Shown here piece after piece: positions 26,802 through 35,861 of a DNA stretch of 64,000 nucleotides (within the stretch, counting starts at the first letter, position 1; every line of letters starts with the position of its first letter). Source of the DNA: Pedobacter sp. Leaf176 (GTDB lineage Bacteria > Bacteroidota > Bacteroidia > Sphingobacteriales > Sphingobacteriaceae). The DNA lies in the NCBI RefSeq assembly GCF_001424305.1, contig NZ_LMPD01000003.1, positions 1-64,000 on the forward strand. Reading direction: 5' to 3'. Both the position numbers and the translations under genes were made by a program. The notes beneath the pieces are model-generated. The model was not told the DNA's origin. It searched no databases and saw only the letters and a program-made list of their open reading frames with translations.

Positions 26802-27677
26802 ATGAAATTCAATTTTTTAACACTTTTCACAGCAGGCTTAATTTTATTTGCAAGTTGCACGTCTAACTCGAGATCTGAAGACCAGAAAGGAACTGATTCC
26901 ACAGAAAAAACGATAGCAACTGCAACATCAACCAGCAAAATCGATGTATCCAAAATAAAAGTAGCTGATGCAAAAACCATTCTTTCCAGAAAACAAGTGC
27001 CGATTTTATGTTACCACCAGGTAAGAAACTGGAAAGCCACGGATGGCAAAGTTGGTAAAGACTATATTGTTGAAATCCAGAATTTTAAAGACCAGATGAA
27101 AATGCTCGCCGACAGCGGTTACCATACCATTCTGCCTGATCAGCTTTATGCTTACCTAAATACGGGTGCTGCGCTTCCGAGCAAACCGATTATGTTAACT
27201 TTTGATGATACGGATGAAGACCAGTTTACGGTTGTGCGCCCTACATTAGATAAACTCGGTTATAAAGCGGTTTATTTCATCATGACCGTTTCTATCGGCA
27301 GAAAAGGGAAATTTGTAGATTACATGAGCAAAGAACAAATTAAGCAACTTGCAGATGAAGGAAATGTTATTGGCTCACATACTTATGACCACAAAAACTT
27401 TAAAAAATATGCTGGTAAAGATTGGGAGGAACAGTTAGACAAACCCACAAAAAAACTGGAAGAGATTACTGGCAAAAAAATGACTGAATTCGCTTACCCA
27501 TTTGGTTTATGGAACGCAGCAGGCATCCCTGAATTGAAAAAACGTGGTTTTAGGATGGCTTTCCAGTTATCGACCAAGCGCGATGAGAAAGACCCATTAT
27601 TTACCATCCGAAGAATTATTGCAAGTGGTTACTGGTCGCCAAAAACGTTGAGCAACAGCATTAAAAATAGTTTTTAG
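26802..27677 (+). CDS. Lipoprotein polysaccharide deacetylase, first copy
   Basis: 291 residues with a lipoprotein signal (lipobox FASC, acylated Cys at residue 19). The NodB-type deacetylase domain begins with VPILCYHQV near residue 68, then LTFDDTDEDQF, GSHTYDHKNF and FAYPFG. Family members remove acetyl groups from N-acetylated cell-surface polysaccharides using a metal held by Asp and two His. The catalytic segment reads DDTDEDQF where DDG is usual, shared with the second copy. It is presumably anchored to an outer or inner membrane and followed by the paralogue 55 bases downstream. Confidence 0.9.
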   Translation: MKFNFLTLFTAGLILFASCTSNSRSEDQKGTDSTEKTIATATSTSKIDVSKIKVADAKTILSRKQVPILCYHQVRNWKATDGKVGKDYIVEIQNFKDQMKMLADSGYHTILPDQLYAYLNTGAALPSKPIMLTFDDTDEDQFTVVRPTLDKLGYKAVYFIMTVSIGRKGKFVDYMSKEQIKQLADEGNVIGSHTYDHKNFKKYAGKDWEEQLDKPTKKLEEITGKKMTEFAYPFGLWNAAGIPELKKRGFRMAFQLSTKRDEKDPLFTIRRIIASGYWSPKTLSNSIKNSF

Positions 27678-27732
27678 TTGCGAAAAATGTTTATGGCATC
27701 TGAAGATGCTGCATCGTTAATAATTTAGAACA

Positions 27733-28611
27733 TTGAACAGGCAATATTTATTAAGAATGACGGTGTTTTCGGCCGTCATTTTTCTCGGAATGCTTATGGC
27801 CGCCTGTGCAGGTCATGCCGACAAAAGAAATCCCGCAGGCACATCTGTTTCTGTAACCGTAATTGATTCAGGTAGTATAAAACCGGCTGACAGCAAAACG
27901 ATTTTATCCCGCCGGGAAGTGCCTGTTTTATGCTACCATCAAATCAGGAATGCAAATGCAAGCGACAGTAAAAGGGCGCATGACGATATCATTTCCCCTG
28001 ATAAGTTCAAACAACACATTAAAATGCTTGCCGACAGTGGTTACCATAGTATCCTTCCGGATCAGCTTTACAACTACCTGGTTTATGGCAACAAATTACC
28101 TGAAAAACCAATCATGATCACTTTTGATGACACAGACGAAGACCAGTTTATCACGGGCGCTTCAACGTTGAAAAAGTATGGCTTTAAGGGCGTGTATTTT
28201 GTTATGACCGTTTCAATTGGTAGAAAAGGCCGGATTAATTATATGACGGCAGCACAGATTAAACAGCTGGCTAATGAAGGAAACACAATCGCCAGCCATA
28301 CCTACGATCATAAAAATTTCGCGCAGTTTAAAGAGGTGGACTGGATAACCCAGATAGATGAACCAACCAAAAAACTGAAAGCCATTACAGGTAAAGAAGT
28401 GAAATATTTTGCTTTCCCATATGGCGTTTTCAAGTCTTCCTACCTGCACAAATTGAAGGAACACGGCTTCAAGGCCGCATTCATTTTATCGACCGCAAGA
28501 GATGAGAATTACCCGCTTTATACTATCAGGCGAATAATTGACCCGGGTAGGTATTCGGCAAAAAACCTGTATTACAGCATTAATAAGAGTTTTAATAAAA
28601 CAAAAACCTAG
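27733..28611 (+). CDS. Lipoprotein polysaccharide deacetylase, second copy (TTG start)
   Basis: 292 residues, a close paralogue of the preceding gene. The lipobox is MAAC near residue 25. The TTG at 27733 gives a normal positively charged n-region (NRQYLLR); the first ATG, eight codons later, lacks it, so the TTG is preferred. The domain shows VPVLCYHQI, ITFDDTDEDQF, ASHTYDHKNF and FAFPYG. The tandem arrangement and shared odd catalytic segment point to local duplication. Confidence 0.9.
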   Translation: MNRQYLLRMTVFSAVIFLGMLMAACAGHADKRNPAGTSVSVTVIDSGSIKPADSKTILSRREVPVLCYHQIRNANASDSKRAHDDIISPDKFKQHIKMLADSGYHSILPDQLYNYLVYGNKLPEKPIMITFDDTDEDQFITGASTLKKYGFKGVYFVMTVSIGRKGRINYMTAAQIKQLANEGNTIASHTYDHKNFAQFKEVDWITQIDEPTKKLKAITGKEVKYFAFPYGVFKSSYLHKLKEHGFKAAFILSTARDENYPLYTIRRIIDPGRYSAKNLYYSINKSFNKTKT

Positions 28612-28648
28612 TTTTAACTGTAAGTTTTATAGGCCTTAAAATCGTTTT

Positions 28649-29819
28649 ATGAAAAATCTCCTGCTCCTCTTTATTTCTGGATTATTTATAATTTCCAGTT
28701 GTACGAACTCCAAAAAGGAAACCAGCAGTACTGGAAATTCAAACAGCACCAACACCATAAACACAGAACTTACCGAAAGTTTCTATAAAAGATTAGAGGG
28801 AACCATTGCAGGTAAACCTGTTACGATGCACCTGCAAAAATTAAACGGCGAATACAATGGAACTTACTATTATGACGGATCCTGGCTTAATCTGACCACG
28901 GATACTTTAATAGGGAAAGATAGCCTCATACTCTCAGAAAACAGTTATTACGAAGCTTACAATAGTCAAAATTCTCAACAACCACAATTACGCCTGAAAT
29001 GGACTGGCAATGGCTTTAAAGGTCAATGGAAAAACGGTGAAGAAACGAAAAGTTATCCCGTTATGCTTCAGGAAAAATACCCCGATGGCAGTTATGCCTT
29101 TTCCGTTGGAATGTATCAGGATTCTGTAAAAGCCTTTACCGGAAAAAGTAAATCGCCTTTTGCAAAAATCAGTTTTGAATATGTGAAGCCAACAGCCGTT
29201 GATGAAACGGGAAAATGGCTTGATAATCAATTAAAACGCATTTCAGGAATACGACAAAACTCGGTAGATAGAACTATAGGTTTCAAGAAAATAGCAGATG
29301 CTTATTTTACAGATTATAAAAAAGAAATTTCGGAACAGCAGGAAAAAGGTCCGGACAGGGGGTTTTTCAGAATGGATGAATTATACCAACAACAGCCAGC
29401 AATCTATAGTTTTCAATGACAACGGTTTTGTGGTTATCGATTTTCTGGCCGACGAATACACTGGCGGTGCGCATGGAAATTATGGGAGTACGATGTATTG
29501 TTTAGATGTAAAAAACAAAAAACAAATGGTTCTGAATGATGTCGTTAAAATTGATTCAAATGCACTTCAAACACTACTCGAAAAGAACCTTAGAAAACTT
29601 TATAACATCAAACCTCAGGAAAAAATTAGCAGCGTCTTGTTTGACGATTTTTTAAAAGCAAATCATAATTTCTATTTCAATAGTAACGGCCTGGCTTTTT
29701 TATATAACCCCTACGAAGTGGCAAGTTATGCGCAAGGACAGATTGTTGTTCTTATTCCGTTTGCAGAATTAAGGCCTTATTTAGTTCCGGATTTCTCATC
29801 AAGAATGAGACTGAAGTAA
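28649..29819 (+). pseudogene. DUF3298/RsiV-like lipoprotein gene broken by a +1 frameshift
   Basis: The first frame (28649-29419, 256 codons) encodes a lipoprotein (lipobox SSC, Cys at residue 18) with an RsiV-like N-terminal part, and ends in an unrelated tail after GPDRG. The second frame (29298-29819) continues the family exactly where expected: GFSEWMNY, then FLADEYTGGAHGNYGSTMY and YNPYEVASYAQGQI, the DUF3298 signature. Dropping one G of the GGGGG run at 29358-29362 joins both frames into one protein of about 390 residues. Either a real inactivating insertion, a phase-variable homopolymer or an assembly error. Confidence 0.85.
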
Positions 29820-29893
29820 ATTTATAAAACCCAGCCTCTAAATTTGAACCCTTTTAACAGGCTTTTGTTTCAATAATCACGATCCGATTATCG

Positions 29894-30346
29894 CTACAAA
29901 ATTTCTTTAATCAAATAGCTTTTACCATTAAAGTTTAGCTCCTCTCCTATTTGTTTTCCGATGAAAAGTCTGCCAATAGGCGATGCCTGCGATACAGCTA
30001 TAAAAGTTTGATCACCAACTTTCAATTCCCCGGCGCTGATGCTGATGTAAAAATTTCCGGCTGAAGTTAAAACCAGGCTTCCATTTTTCGCTTCTTTCGC
30101 GGCAGCAACATGCTCTAATTGTTGCAGGGCAATTTTCTGTTGTCCGGCTTCATACAACAGCTTACTATTCCTGTCCATTTCCTGCTGCATCATTTCACGA
30201 GTGGTTTCATATTTGTCGCCTGCACTGCTTTTGGTATCGTCATTTGATGCCTGCCTAGCCTGTTGCATTGAGTATTCTATGTTTTCTATCCTGTTTTGAA
30301 TAAAGGTTAAGCAAAGTTGGTAAAGTTCTGGTTTTAAAGAAGACAT
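29894..30346 (-). CDS. GreA/GreB-like C-terminal domain protein
   Basis: 150 residues. The N-terminal 80 form a long helical coiled-coil region; the C-terminal half matches the GreA/GreB FKBP-like domain (LVLTSAGNFYISISAG, then ASPIGRLFIGKQIGEELNF). The coiled coil lacks the acidic tip residues that let Gre factors stimulate RNA cleavage, so it may bind RNA polymerase without cleavage activity. Such proteins are common in Bacteroidetes and often misnamed as 3-oxoacyl-ACP synthases. The start follows a purine-rich upstream tract of GGGAAATGGGAAAT type. Confidence 0.8.
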   Translation of the reverse strand: MSSLKPELYQLCLTFIQNRIENIEYSMQQARQASNDDTKSSAGDKYETTREMMQQEMDRNSKLLYEAGQQKIALQQLEHVAAAKEAKNGSLVLTSAGNFYISISAGELKVGDQTFIAVSQASPIGRLFIGKQIGEELNFNGKSYLIKEIL

Positions 30347-30495
30347 ATTTGACCGAAAATGGAGAATGGGAAATGGGAAATAGATAATGGAAATGCAAGA
30401 TGAATTGATTTAACTAAATATAGCAGAATTGTTAATTATTAAATTGTTAAGAAAAATCTTCAGGCGATTCAACAATAAAATAATTGAGCAATATA

Positions 30496-31071
30496 CTACG
30501 CTTCTAACCAACGTACCTTTTCTTCCATTGAAGTACGATTTGGTGCCCATGGCTTCTCCTTATGATACCCCATGTAGAATAGACCGATGCACTTTTCATT
30601 TTCGCCGAGGCTTAAAAAATCACCTAAGTCATCGATTAACGGTGGTGAACTCCAATAGGCACCTACATGCAAACTTTCGGCCGTTAAGGCCATATTTTGA
30701 ACGGCGCAGGAAACTGCAGCCAGCTCTTCCCATTCCGGTATTTTGCCACTAACCCGCATATTTATAGCGATAATGCAATCTGCCTGACTGGTTTTTTCCG
30801 CGAAACTATCGTATTTTTTTTGCAGGAATTGTTGTGACGAAACTTTACTTTTATATAAACTGCCTAATGTTTCCCCTAATCTTGCTAAACCAGCTTTTCT
30901 GATTACGACGAAGCGCCAGGGTTGCGTTAATTTATGTGTAGGGGCATAATTTGCGGTCTCCAGAATCTGATTGATGACCTCAACCGGAATCTCTTTTTTT
31001 ATATAACTTGCAGGAAAAATACTGCGACGGTCTTTAATAATCTTGACTATATTATCGTATGCTGTACTCAT
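30496..31071 (-). CDS. Nitroreductase-family FMN oxidoreductase
   Basis: 191 residues, the single-domain length of the YdjA subfamily. The RRSI/FPASY N terminus, ANYAPTHKLTQPWRFVVI flavin-binding segment and the C-terminal GLFYMGYHKE are all present. It should bind FMN as a dimer and reduce nitro compounds or quinones using NAD(P)H; the physiological substrate is unknown. Confidence 0.92.
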   Translation of the reverse strand: MSTAYDNIVKIIKDRRSIFPASYIKKEIPVEVINQILETANYAPTHKLTQPWRFVVIRKAGLARLGETLGSLYKSKVSSQQFLQKKYDSFAEKTSQADCIIAINMRVSGKIPEWEELAAVSCAVQNMALTAESLHVGAYWSSPPLIDDLGDFLSLGENEKCIGLFYMGYHKEKPWAPNRTSMEEKVRWLEA

Positions 31072-31268
31072 TTAGTAAAAGTAGCAAAAAGCGAAACGAC
31101 TAATGCGGAAAGGAAAAACAAATTTGGTAAATAGAAAAGATTTGATGTTTTAATGACTCGATCGAAAAGCCAATATCGATATAGATTATCCAAAAATAAA
31201 TCGCCTGTACGCTTTTAAGATGTTAACTTTACAAAATAAACCATTGGAGAAAATGGTTAGCCCGAATT

Positions 31269-32114
31269 ATGATTGAAATAGGAAAATATAACGAATTAAG
31301 AGTTTTAAGCAAAACCGAAGCTGGTTTAAACCTCACAGATGGTGATAAACTGGTGGTTTTGCCTTACCAATATGTACCAAACGGTTTAGAAATCGGCGAC
31401 AACGTAAAGGTTTTTGTTTACATACAAAAGGATGGTCGCCTAACCGGAACCACGCAGAAAGCTTATGCAGAAGTTGGTGATTTTGCTTTTTTAAAAGTCG
31501 TTTCAGATGGTGATGATGGTGTTTTCATGGATTTAGGTATTGATAAAGACGTGTATGTACCCACCAAGGAACAAAAAAGGCCTATGCAAAAAGGCTATAA
31601 ATATGTAGTGTATTTATACCTCGATGAAAATAATGATCGGCTGCTGGCCTCTTCCAGATTATACGATTTCGTTGAGGAGGAAAACTTTGATTTTGAAGAA
31701 GGCGACGAAGTTAGTTTATTAATTACTGAGGAAACAGATTTAGGCTTCAACGCCATTATAAACAATACTTACATTGGTTTGCTTTACCACAATGAAGTTT
31801 TCGATAACCTTCAGATTGGTGAACATAGAAAAGGCTGGATCAAAAAAATCCGTGTGGAAGGTAAAATTGATTTAACCTTGCAACCCAGCGGCTACGGACA
31901 TATCCTCGACTCGAAGGAAATGATTTTAGCGGAGTTAAAAAAGAGCGACGGCATCATCGAACTTGGCGACAAAAGCACACCGGAAGAAATTTACCACCGT
32001 TTTCAGATTAGTAAAAGCGCTTTCAAAAAAGCAATCGGATCACTGTATAAAGAACGCTTAATTGTTCTTTCTGATGATTCGATAAGGTTACTAACGGACG
32101 AGGACGCAGATTAA
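31269..32114 (+). CDS. CvfB/YitL-like S1 RNA-binding protein
   Basis: 281 residues with three OB-type S1-like repeats and a C-terminal winged helix. Features include EIGKYNELRVLSKTEAGLNL at the start, GVFMDLGIDKDVYVP in the second repeat, and ITEETDLGFNAIINNTYIG in the third; the tail SKSAFKKAIGSLYKERLI fits the winged helix. CvfB proteins bind RNA and affect virulence-gene expression in other bacteria; here a general RNA-binding regulator is a fair inference. Plus strand, divergent from the nitroreductase. Confidence 0.9.
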   Translation: MIEIGKYNELRVLSKTEAGLNLTDGDKLVVLPYQYVPNGLEIGDNVKVFVYIQKDGRLTGTTQKAYAEVGDFAFLKVVSDGDDGVFMDLGIDKDVYVPTKEQKRPMQKGYKYVVYLYLDENNDRLLASSRLYDFVEEENFDFEEGDEVSLLITEETDLGFNAIINNTYIGLLYHNEVFDNLQIGEHRKGWIKKIRVEGKIDLTLQPSGYGHILDSKEMILAELKKSDGIIELGDKSTPEEIYHRFQISKSAFKKAIGSLYKERLIVLSDDSIRLLTDEDAD

Positions 32115-32604
32115 ATAGTTTTTCCATTAATAGTAACGGAAGCACAGAATACGCGGAACTGGATTTTATTCTCTGTGAATTTCGTTTTTCCGTGGCAAAA
32201 AGATAATTCAATTAATTAATTAGTCTAACTTAAAGTTTCTCCAGCTGAACTAACAGACGTACACAGAGGTTTTGTTTTCTATTTTCTGCTTATATCAGCG
32301 TTTTGTTCGGGAAATTATTAGACTTTTAGTTTAATTTTCTCCCGCTGAAACCACAGACTTGCGCAGAGATTTTGTTTTCTATTTTTGCCCTAGAACAACA
32401 TCTTCTGCTAGAAATTAGTAGATTTTAAACATAGAAATAGGAATGGCCGCAGAAACAAGGAAACGGATTTTAACCTCTGGGAATTCTGTGCTTCCGTGGC
32501 AAAAACTAAAATTGACCAGCAACGCTCAAATTTCCGGTACCTTGATCATCGGCTATAAATTATCCTGTAATGTTTTGCGCTTTTTTTGCTATTTTCGCTT
32601 ATAC
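32115..32604. other. Repeat-rich intergenic region before the aminotransferase gene
   Basis: Contains a 100-base tandem repeat (separate entry) flanked by related AT-rich and CCGTGGCAAAA-ended segments at about 32143-32200 and 32441-32510 that are near-inverted partners. No gene is supported here: the frame running from 32443 into the aminotransferase passes through this repeat material and has no family similarity before 32605. Confidence 0.65.
32234..32430. repeat. 100-base tandem direct repeat
   Basis: Two units with a period of exactly 100 bases (32234 and 32334) share a closely similar first 57 bases, including CACAGA and GGTTTTGTTTTCTATTTT-type blocks; the second halves are more diverged. 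Confidence 0.75.
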
Positions 32605-33750
32605 ATGCTGAATATACAATCGAAACTTCCCGGCGTAGGCACAACCATTTTTTCGGTAATGTCTAAGCTTGCGGCAGAGCATAATGCCATAAATCTGTCT
32701 CAGGGTTTTCCCGATTATGCCTGCGACCCGAAGTTGACCGACCTGGTTAGTAAGGCAATGAAGGATGGTTTCAATCAATATGCACCTATGGCCGGCAATA
32801 CTTTTTTAAAGGAAGTAATTGCGAATAAGATTGAAAAACTATACAATGTATCGTATAACCCGGACACTGAAATCACCATTACTGCAGGTGGAACACAAGC
32901 CATTTTTACCGCATTGGCGGCTATCATAAATCCTGGTGATGAAGTAATTATTTTCGAACCGGCGTACGACAGCTACGCCCCTACCATAAAACTTTTAGGC
33001 GGGCAGGTAAAAATACATGAACTCGCCCCACCAGATTACCACATCGACTGGGATAAGGTTAAAAAGCTTTTTACCCCGAATACGAGAATGATTATTCTCA
33101 ACTCCCCGCAAAACCCAACAGGTAGCATTTTATCCGAAGCCGATATGAAATTGCTGATTAAGCTAGTCAGCGGAACGGACATTTTAATTCTGAGCGATGA
33201 AGTATATGAGCACCTGATTTACGATGGACAGAAACATCAAAGTGTTATGCTTTTTTCGGAATTGAGGGAAAGAAGTTTCGTTGTCGCCTCTTTTGGTAAG
33301 CTTCTGCATGCTACAGGATGGAAACTCGGCTATTGCATTGCACCGGAAATGTTGACAAAAGAATTTAGAAAAGTACATCAATTTAACGTTTTCAGCGTTA
33401 ATAGTCCAATGCAGCAAGCCATCGCGGAATACCTTAATGAACCTGACAATTATAATAGAATAGCTAGTTTCTTCGAAAAAAAACGCGATTATTTCCGTCA
33501 GCTAATGTCTGATACCCGATTTGATCTATTGCCCTGTAAGGGATCCTATTTTCAGTGCGCCAGCTACAATACCATTGGCGATGAGAAAGACACAGATTTT
33601 AGCAGAAGACTGATAACAGAATTCGGCGTAGCCACCATACCGGTTTCTGCATTTTATCAAAAAGCAACAGACCATAAAATTATTAGATTTTGCTTCGCTA
33701 AAGAGGATTCAACTCTTGAAATGGCAGCAGAAAAATTAAGAAATGTTTAA
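32605..33750 (+). CDS. Methionine aminotransferase-type PLP enzyme
   Basis: 381 residues from the ATG at 32605 (MLNIQSKLPGVGTTIF), which gives the family's normal N terminus; a longer frame from 32443 adds 54 residues of repeat-derived sequence and is rejected. It is a fold type I aminotransferase (INLSQGFPDYA, ITAGGTQAIFTALAA, NSPQNPTGS, SDEVYEHLIYDG and SFGKLLHATGWKLGY with the PLP lysine). It resembles YbdL-type methionine/glutamine-ketoacid transaminases. The following gene is an omega-amidase, the pairing expected for the glutaminase II and methionine salvage route. Confidence 0.93.
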   Translation: MLNIQSKLPGVGTTIFSVMSKLAAEHNAINLSQGFPDYACDPKLTDLVSKAMKDGFNQYAPMAGNTFLKEVIANKIEKLYNVSYNPDTEITITAGGTQAIFTALAAIINPGDEVIIFEPAYDSYAPTIKLLGGQVKIHELAPPDYHIDWDKVKKLFTPNTRMIILNSPQNPTGSILSEADMKLLIKLVSGTDILILSDEVYEHLIYDGQKHQSVMLFSELRERSFVVASFGKLLHATGWKLGYCIAPEMLTKEFRKVHQFNVFSVNSPMQQAIAEYLNEPDNYNRIASFFEKKRDYFRQLMSDTRFDLLPCKGSYFQCASYNTIGDEKDTDFSRRLITEFGVATIPVSAFYQKATDHKIIRFCFAKEDSTLEMAAEKLRNV

Positions 33751-33770
33751 CCGTCAGAAATATTAAACCT

Positions 33771-34577
33771 ATGGATGCACCTGTTTACACACAGATAGAA
33801 AACCTGAAAGTGACCATTTTCCAGGCCTATCTTTTCTGGGAAAACATTGAGAAAAATCTTCTAAATCTCGCACTCAGATTATCTATGGGTGTAAGGGAAA
33901 AAACGGATTTAATCATTTTACCCGAAATGTTCAACAGTGGCTTCAGTATGAATTCCGAAACTTTAGCCGAAGAAATGGGCGGTTTTACTATGCAATGGAT
34001 GCAAAAAATGGCCTATCAATACAATTGTGTGGTTACAGGTAGTTTAATCATAAAAGAAAACGGAAACTATTTTAACCGCCTGATCTGGATGGAACAAAAC
34101 GGCGACTATAAACATTATGATAAACGCCATTTATTTGGTATGGGAGAAGAAGATAAACATTTCAGTCCTGGAAAAGATAAACTCATTGTGGAACTTAAAG
34201 GCTGGAAAATCAGGCTGGCCATCTGCTACGACTTACGTTTCCCGGTGTGGTTGCGTAATGTAAACGAAGAATACGACATTTTACTTCTAGTTGCAAGCTG
34301 GCCGGATAAACGTTCGGCACACTGGCGTGCCTTAATTCCTGCCAGGGCAATTGAAAACCAGAGCTATGTAATTGCGGTAAATCGTGTGGGGCATGATGGA
34401 AATCAGGTATATCATGGCGGACACTCCATGGTTATCGATCCTTACGGAAGCACTGTTTATTACAAACCCGAAGATGAAGATATGTACACGGTGACCATTA
34501 ATTACGAGGAACTAGTAAAAATCAGACGCCAGTTTCCGTTTCTTAAGGACGCCGATAAGTTTAGTATTGAGGATTAG
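33771..34577 (+). CDS. Nitrilase-family omega-amidase
   Basis: 268 residues with the nitrilase triad E52 (LPEMF), K118 (YDKRHLF) and C152 (ICYDLRF). The sequence fits the YafV branch that hydrolyses alpha-ketoglutaramate and alpha-ketosuccinamate. It starts 21 bases after the aminotransferase stop, so the two likely act in sequence: glutamine transamination makes ketoglutaramate, which this enzyme converts to 2-oxoglutarate and ammonia. Confidence 0.93.
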   Translation: MDAPVYTQIENLKVTIFQAYLFWENIEKNLLNLALRLSMGVREKTDLIILPEMFNSGFSMNSETLAEEMGGFTMQWMQKMAYQYNCVVTGSLIIKENGNYFNRLIWMEQNGDYKHYDKRHLFGMGEEDKHFSPGKDKLIVELKGWKIRLAICYDLRFPVWLRNVNEEYDILLLVASWPDKRSAHWRALIPARAIENQSYVIAVNRVGHDGNQVYHGGHSMVIDPYGSTVYYKPEDEDMYTVTINYEELVKIRRQFPFLKDADKFSIED

Positions 34578-34651
34578 TTATTAAGCTCAATCCACCATGT
34601 TCAGTTATCAATTTTCAATTCACAATTAATCAATTTTACTTTAACCAGAGA

Positions 34652-35686
34652 ATGTTCAACCGTCGTAAATTTATAAAGGCCTCTGCCCTGTCTGCAGGCC
34701 TACTGGCCATCGATAAAATAAGCATTGCCGATGCCATGCCAACGCCGTCCAGCAAAGCCGGTCGTTTCCCAATTGTTATTTCCACCTGGGATTTCGGTAT
34801 TGCCGCCAATGCAGATGCCTGGAAGGTCCTATCAAAAGGAGGTCGTGCGCTAGACGCCGTTGAACAGGGGGTCTGGGTTCCAGAGGCGGATGAAAAAAAT
34901 CAATCTGTTGGTTATGGCGGCTTGCCCGACCGCGATGGTAAAGTAACCCTGGACGCCTGCATTATGGATGAAAATGGGAATTGCGGCGCTGTTCTGGCCC
35001 TTGAGCATATTAAACACCCCATTTCCGTTGCCAGAAAAGTTATGGAAAAAACGCCTCACGTAATGCTTGCCGGAGACGGCGCCTTACAATTCGCATTAGA
35101 ACAAGGATTCAAAAAGGAAAACCTGCTCACCCCTTCCAGCGAAAAAGCCTGGAAAGAATGGTTAAAAACGGCAAAATATGAACCAGTAATGAATATTGAG
35201 AACAAACTTTATGATAAAGCTGCGCCTCAGAAACTACCTGGAAATCAATACAACCACGATACCATTGGTATGTTGGCCATTGATGCCAAAGGGAATATTT
35301 CCGGAGCCTGTACAACCAGTGGAATGGCTTATAAACTTCACGGCAGAATTGGAGATAGTCCGATAATCGGTGCAGGTTTATATGTAGATAATGAAGTGGG
35401 TGGTGCAACATCGACTGGTGTTGGCGAAGAAGTTGTTCGAAATGTTGGTTCCTTCTTAGTGGTAGAACTCATGAGGCAAGGTTATGCACCAGAGGCGGCC
35501 TGTAAAGAGGCGGTAATGCGGATAATTAAGAAGAAACCGGAAACAGCAAAAAATATCCAGGTGGGCTTTTTAGCCATAAATAAAAAGGGAGAATACGGCG
35601 CTTATGCCATTCAGCAAGGTTTTAGTTATGCTGTTTGTAATGAAGAAAAACAGGACCTGTTGATTAAAGGCAAAAGTTATTATTAG
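34652..35686 (+). CDS. N4-(beta-N-acetylglucosaminyl)-L-asparaginase-like Ntn hydrolase
   Basis: 344 residues. The N terminus NRRKFIKASALSAGLLAID is a twin-arginine export signal. The body is a glycosylasparaginase/isoaspartyl peptidase precursor: GGLPDRDGKVTLDACIMD near 75, and the self-cleavage site HDTIGM with the nucleophile T204. The alpha and beta chains should separate at T204. It would cleave the GlcNAc-Asn bond of glycopeptides in the periplasm. It is separate from the omega-amidase by 74 bases. Confidence 0.92.
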   Translation: MFNRRKFIKASALSAGLLAIDKISIADAMPTPSSKAGRFPIVISTWDFGIAANADAWKVLSKGGRALDAVEQGVWVPEADEKNQSVGYGGLPDRDGKVTLDACIMDENGNCGAVLALEHIKHPISVARKVMEKTPHVMLAGDGALQFALEQGFKKENLLTPSSEKAWKEWLKTAKYEPVMNIENKLYDKAAPQKLPGNQYNHDTIGMLAIDAKGNISGACTTSGMAYKLHGRIGDSPIIGAGLYVDNEVGGATSTGVGEEVVRNVGSFLVVELMRQGYAPEAACKEAVMRIIKKKPETAKNIQVGFLAINKKGEYGAYAIQQGFSYAVCNEEKQDLLIKGKSYY

Positions 35687-35861
35687 GCCGCGAGGCCGCC
35701 AAGTTGGTCAATTACTCAAATTATTATCAGTCGGGGCTAGTTTAAGGCCATTAGTGCAAAATAACTGCGCTCAACGCCGAAACAATAATGGTTAACGGGG
35801 ACACCAACCATGGCATGGGATAAAACGTAGTTGAAAAAATAAATAAAAATATACTCTTGTT

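Noticed and set aside
32443..32604. N-terminal extension of the aminotransferase
   Set aside because: The 54 added residues come from repeat-rich DNA and have no similarity to the family; the ATG at 32605 gives the normal N terminus.
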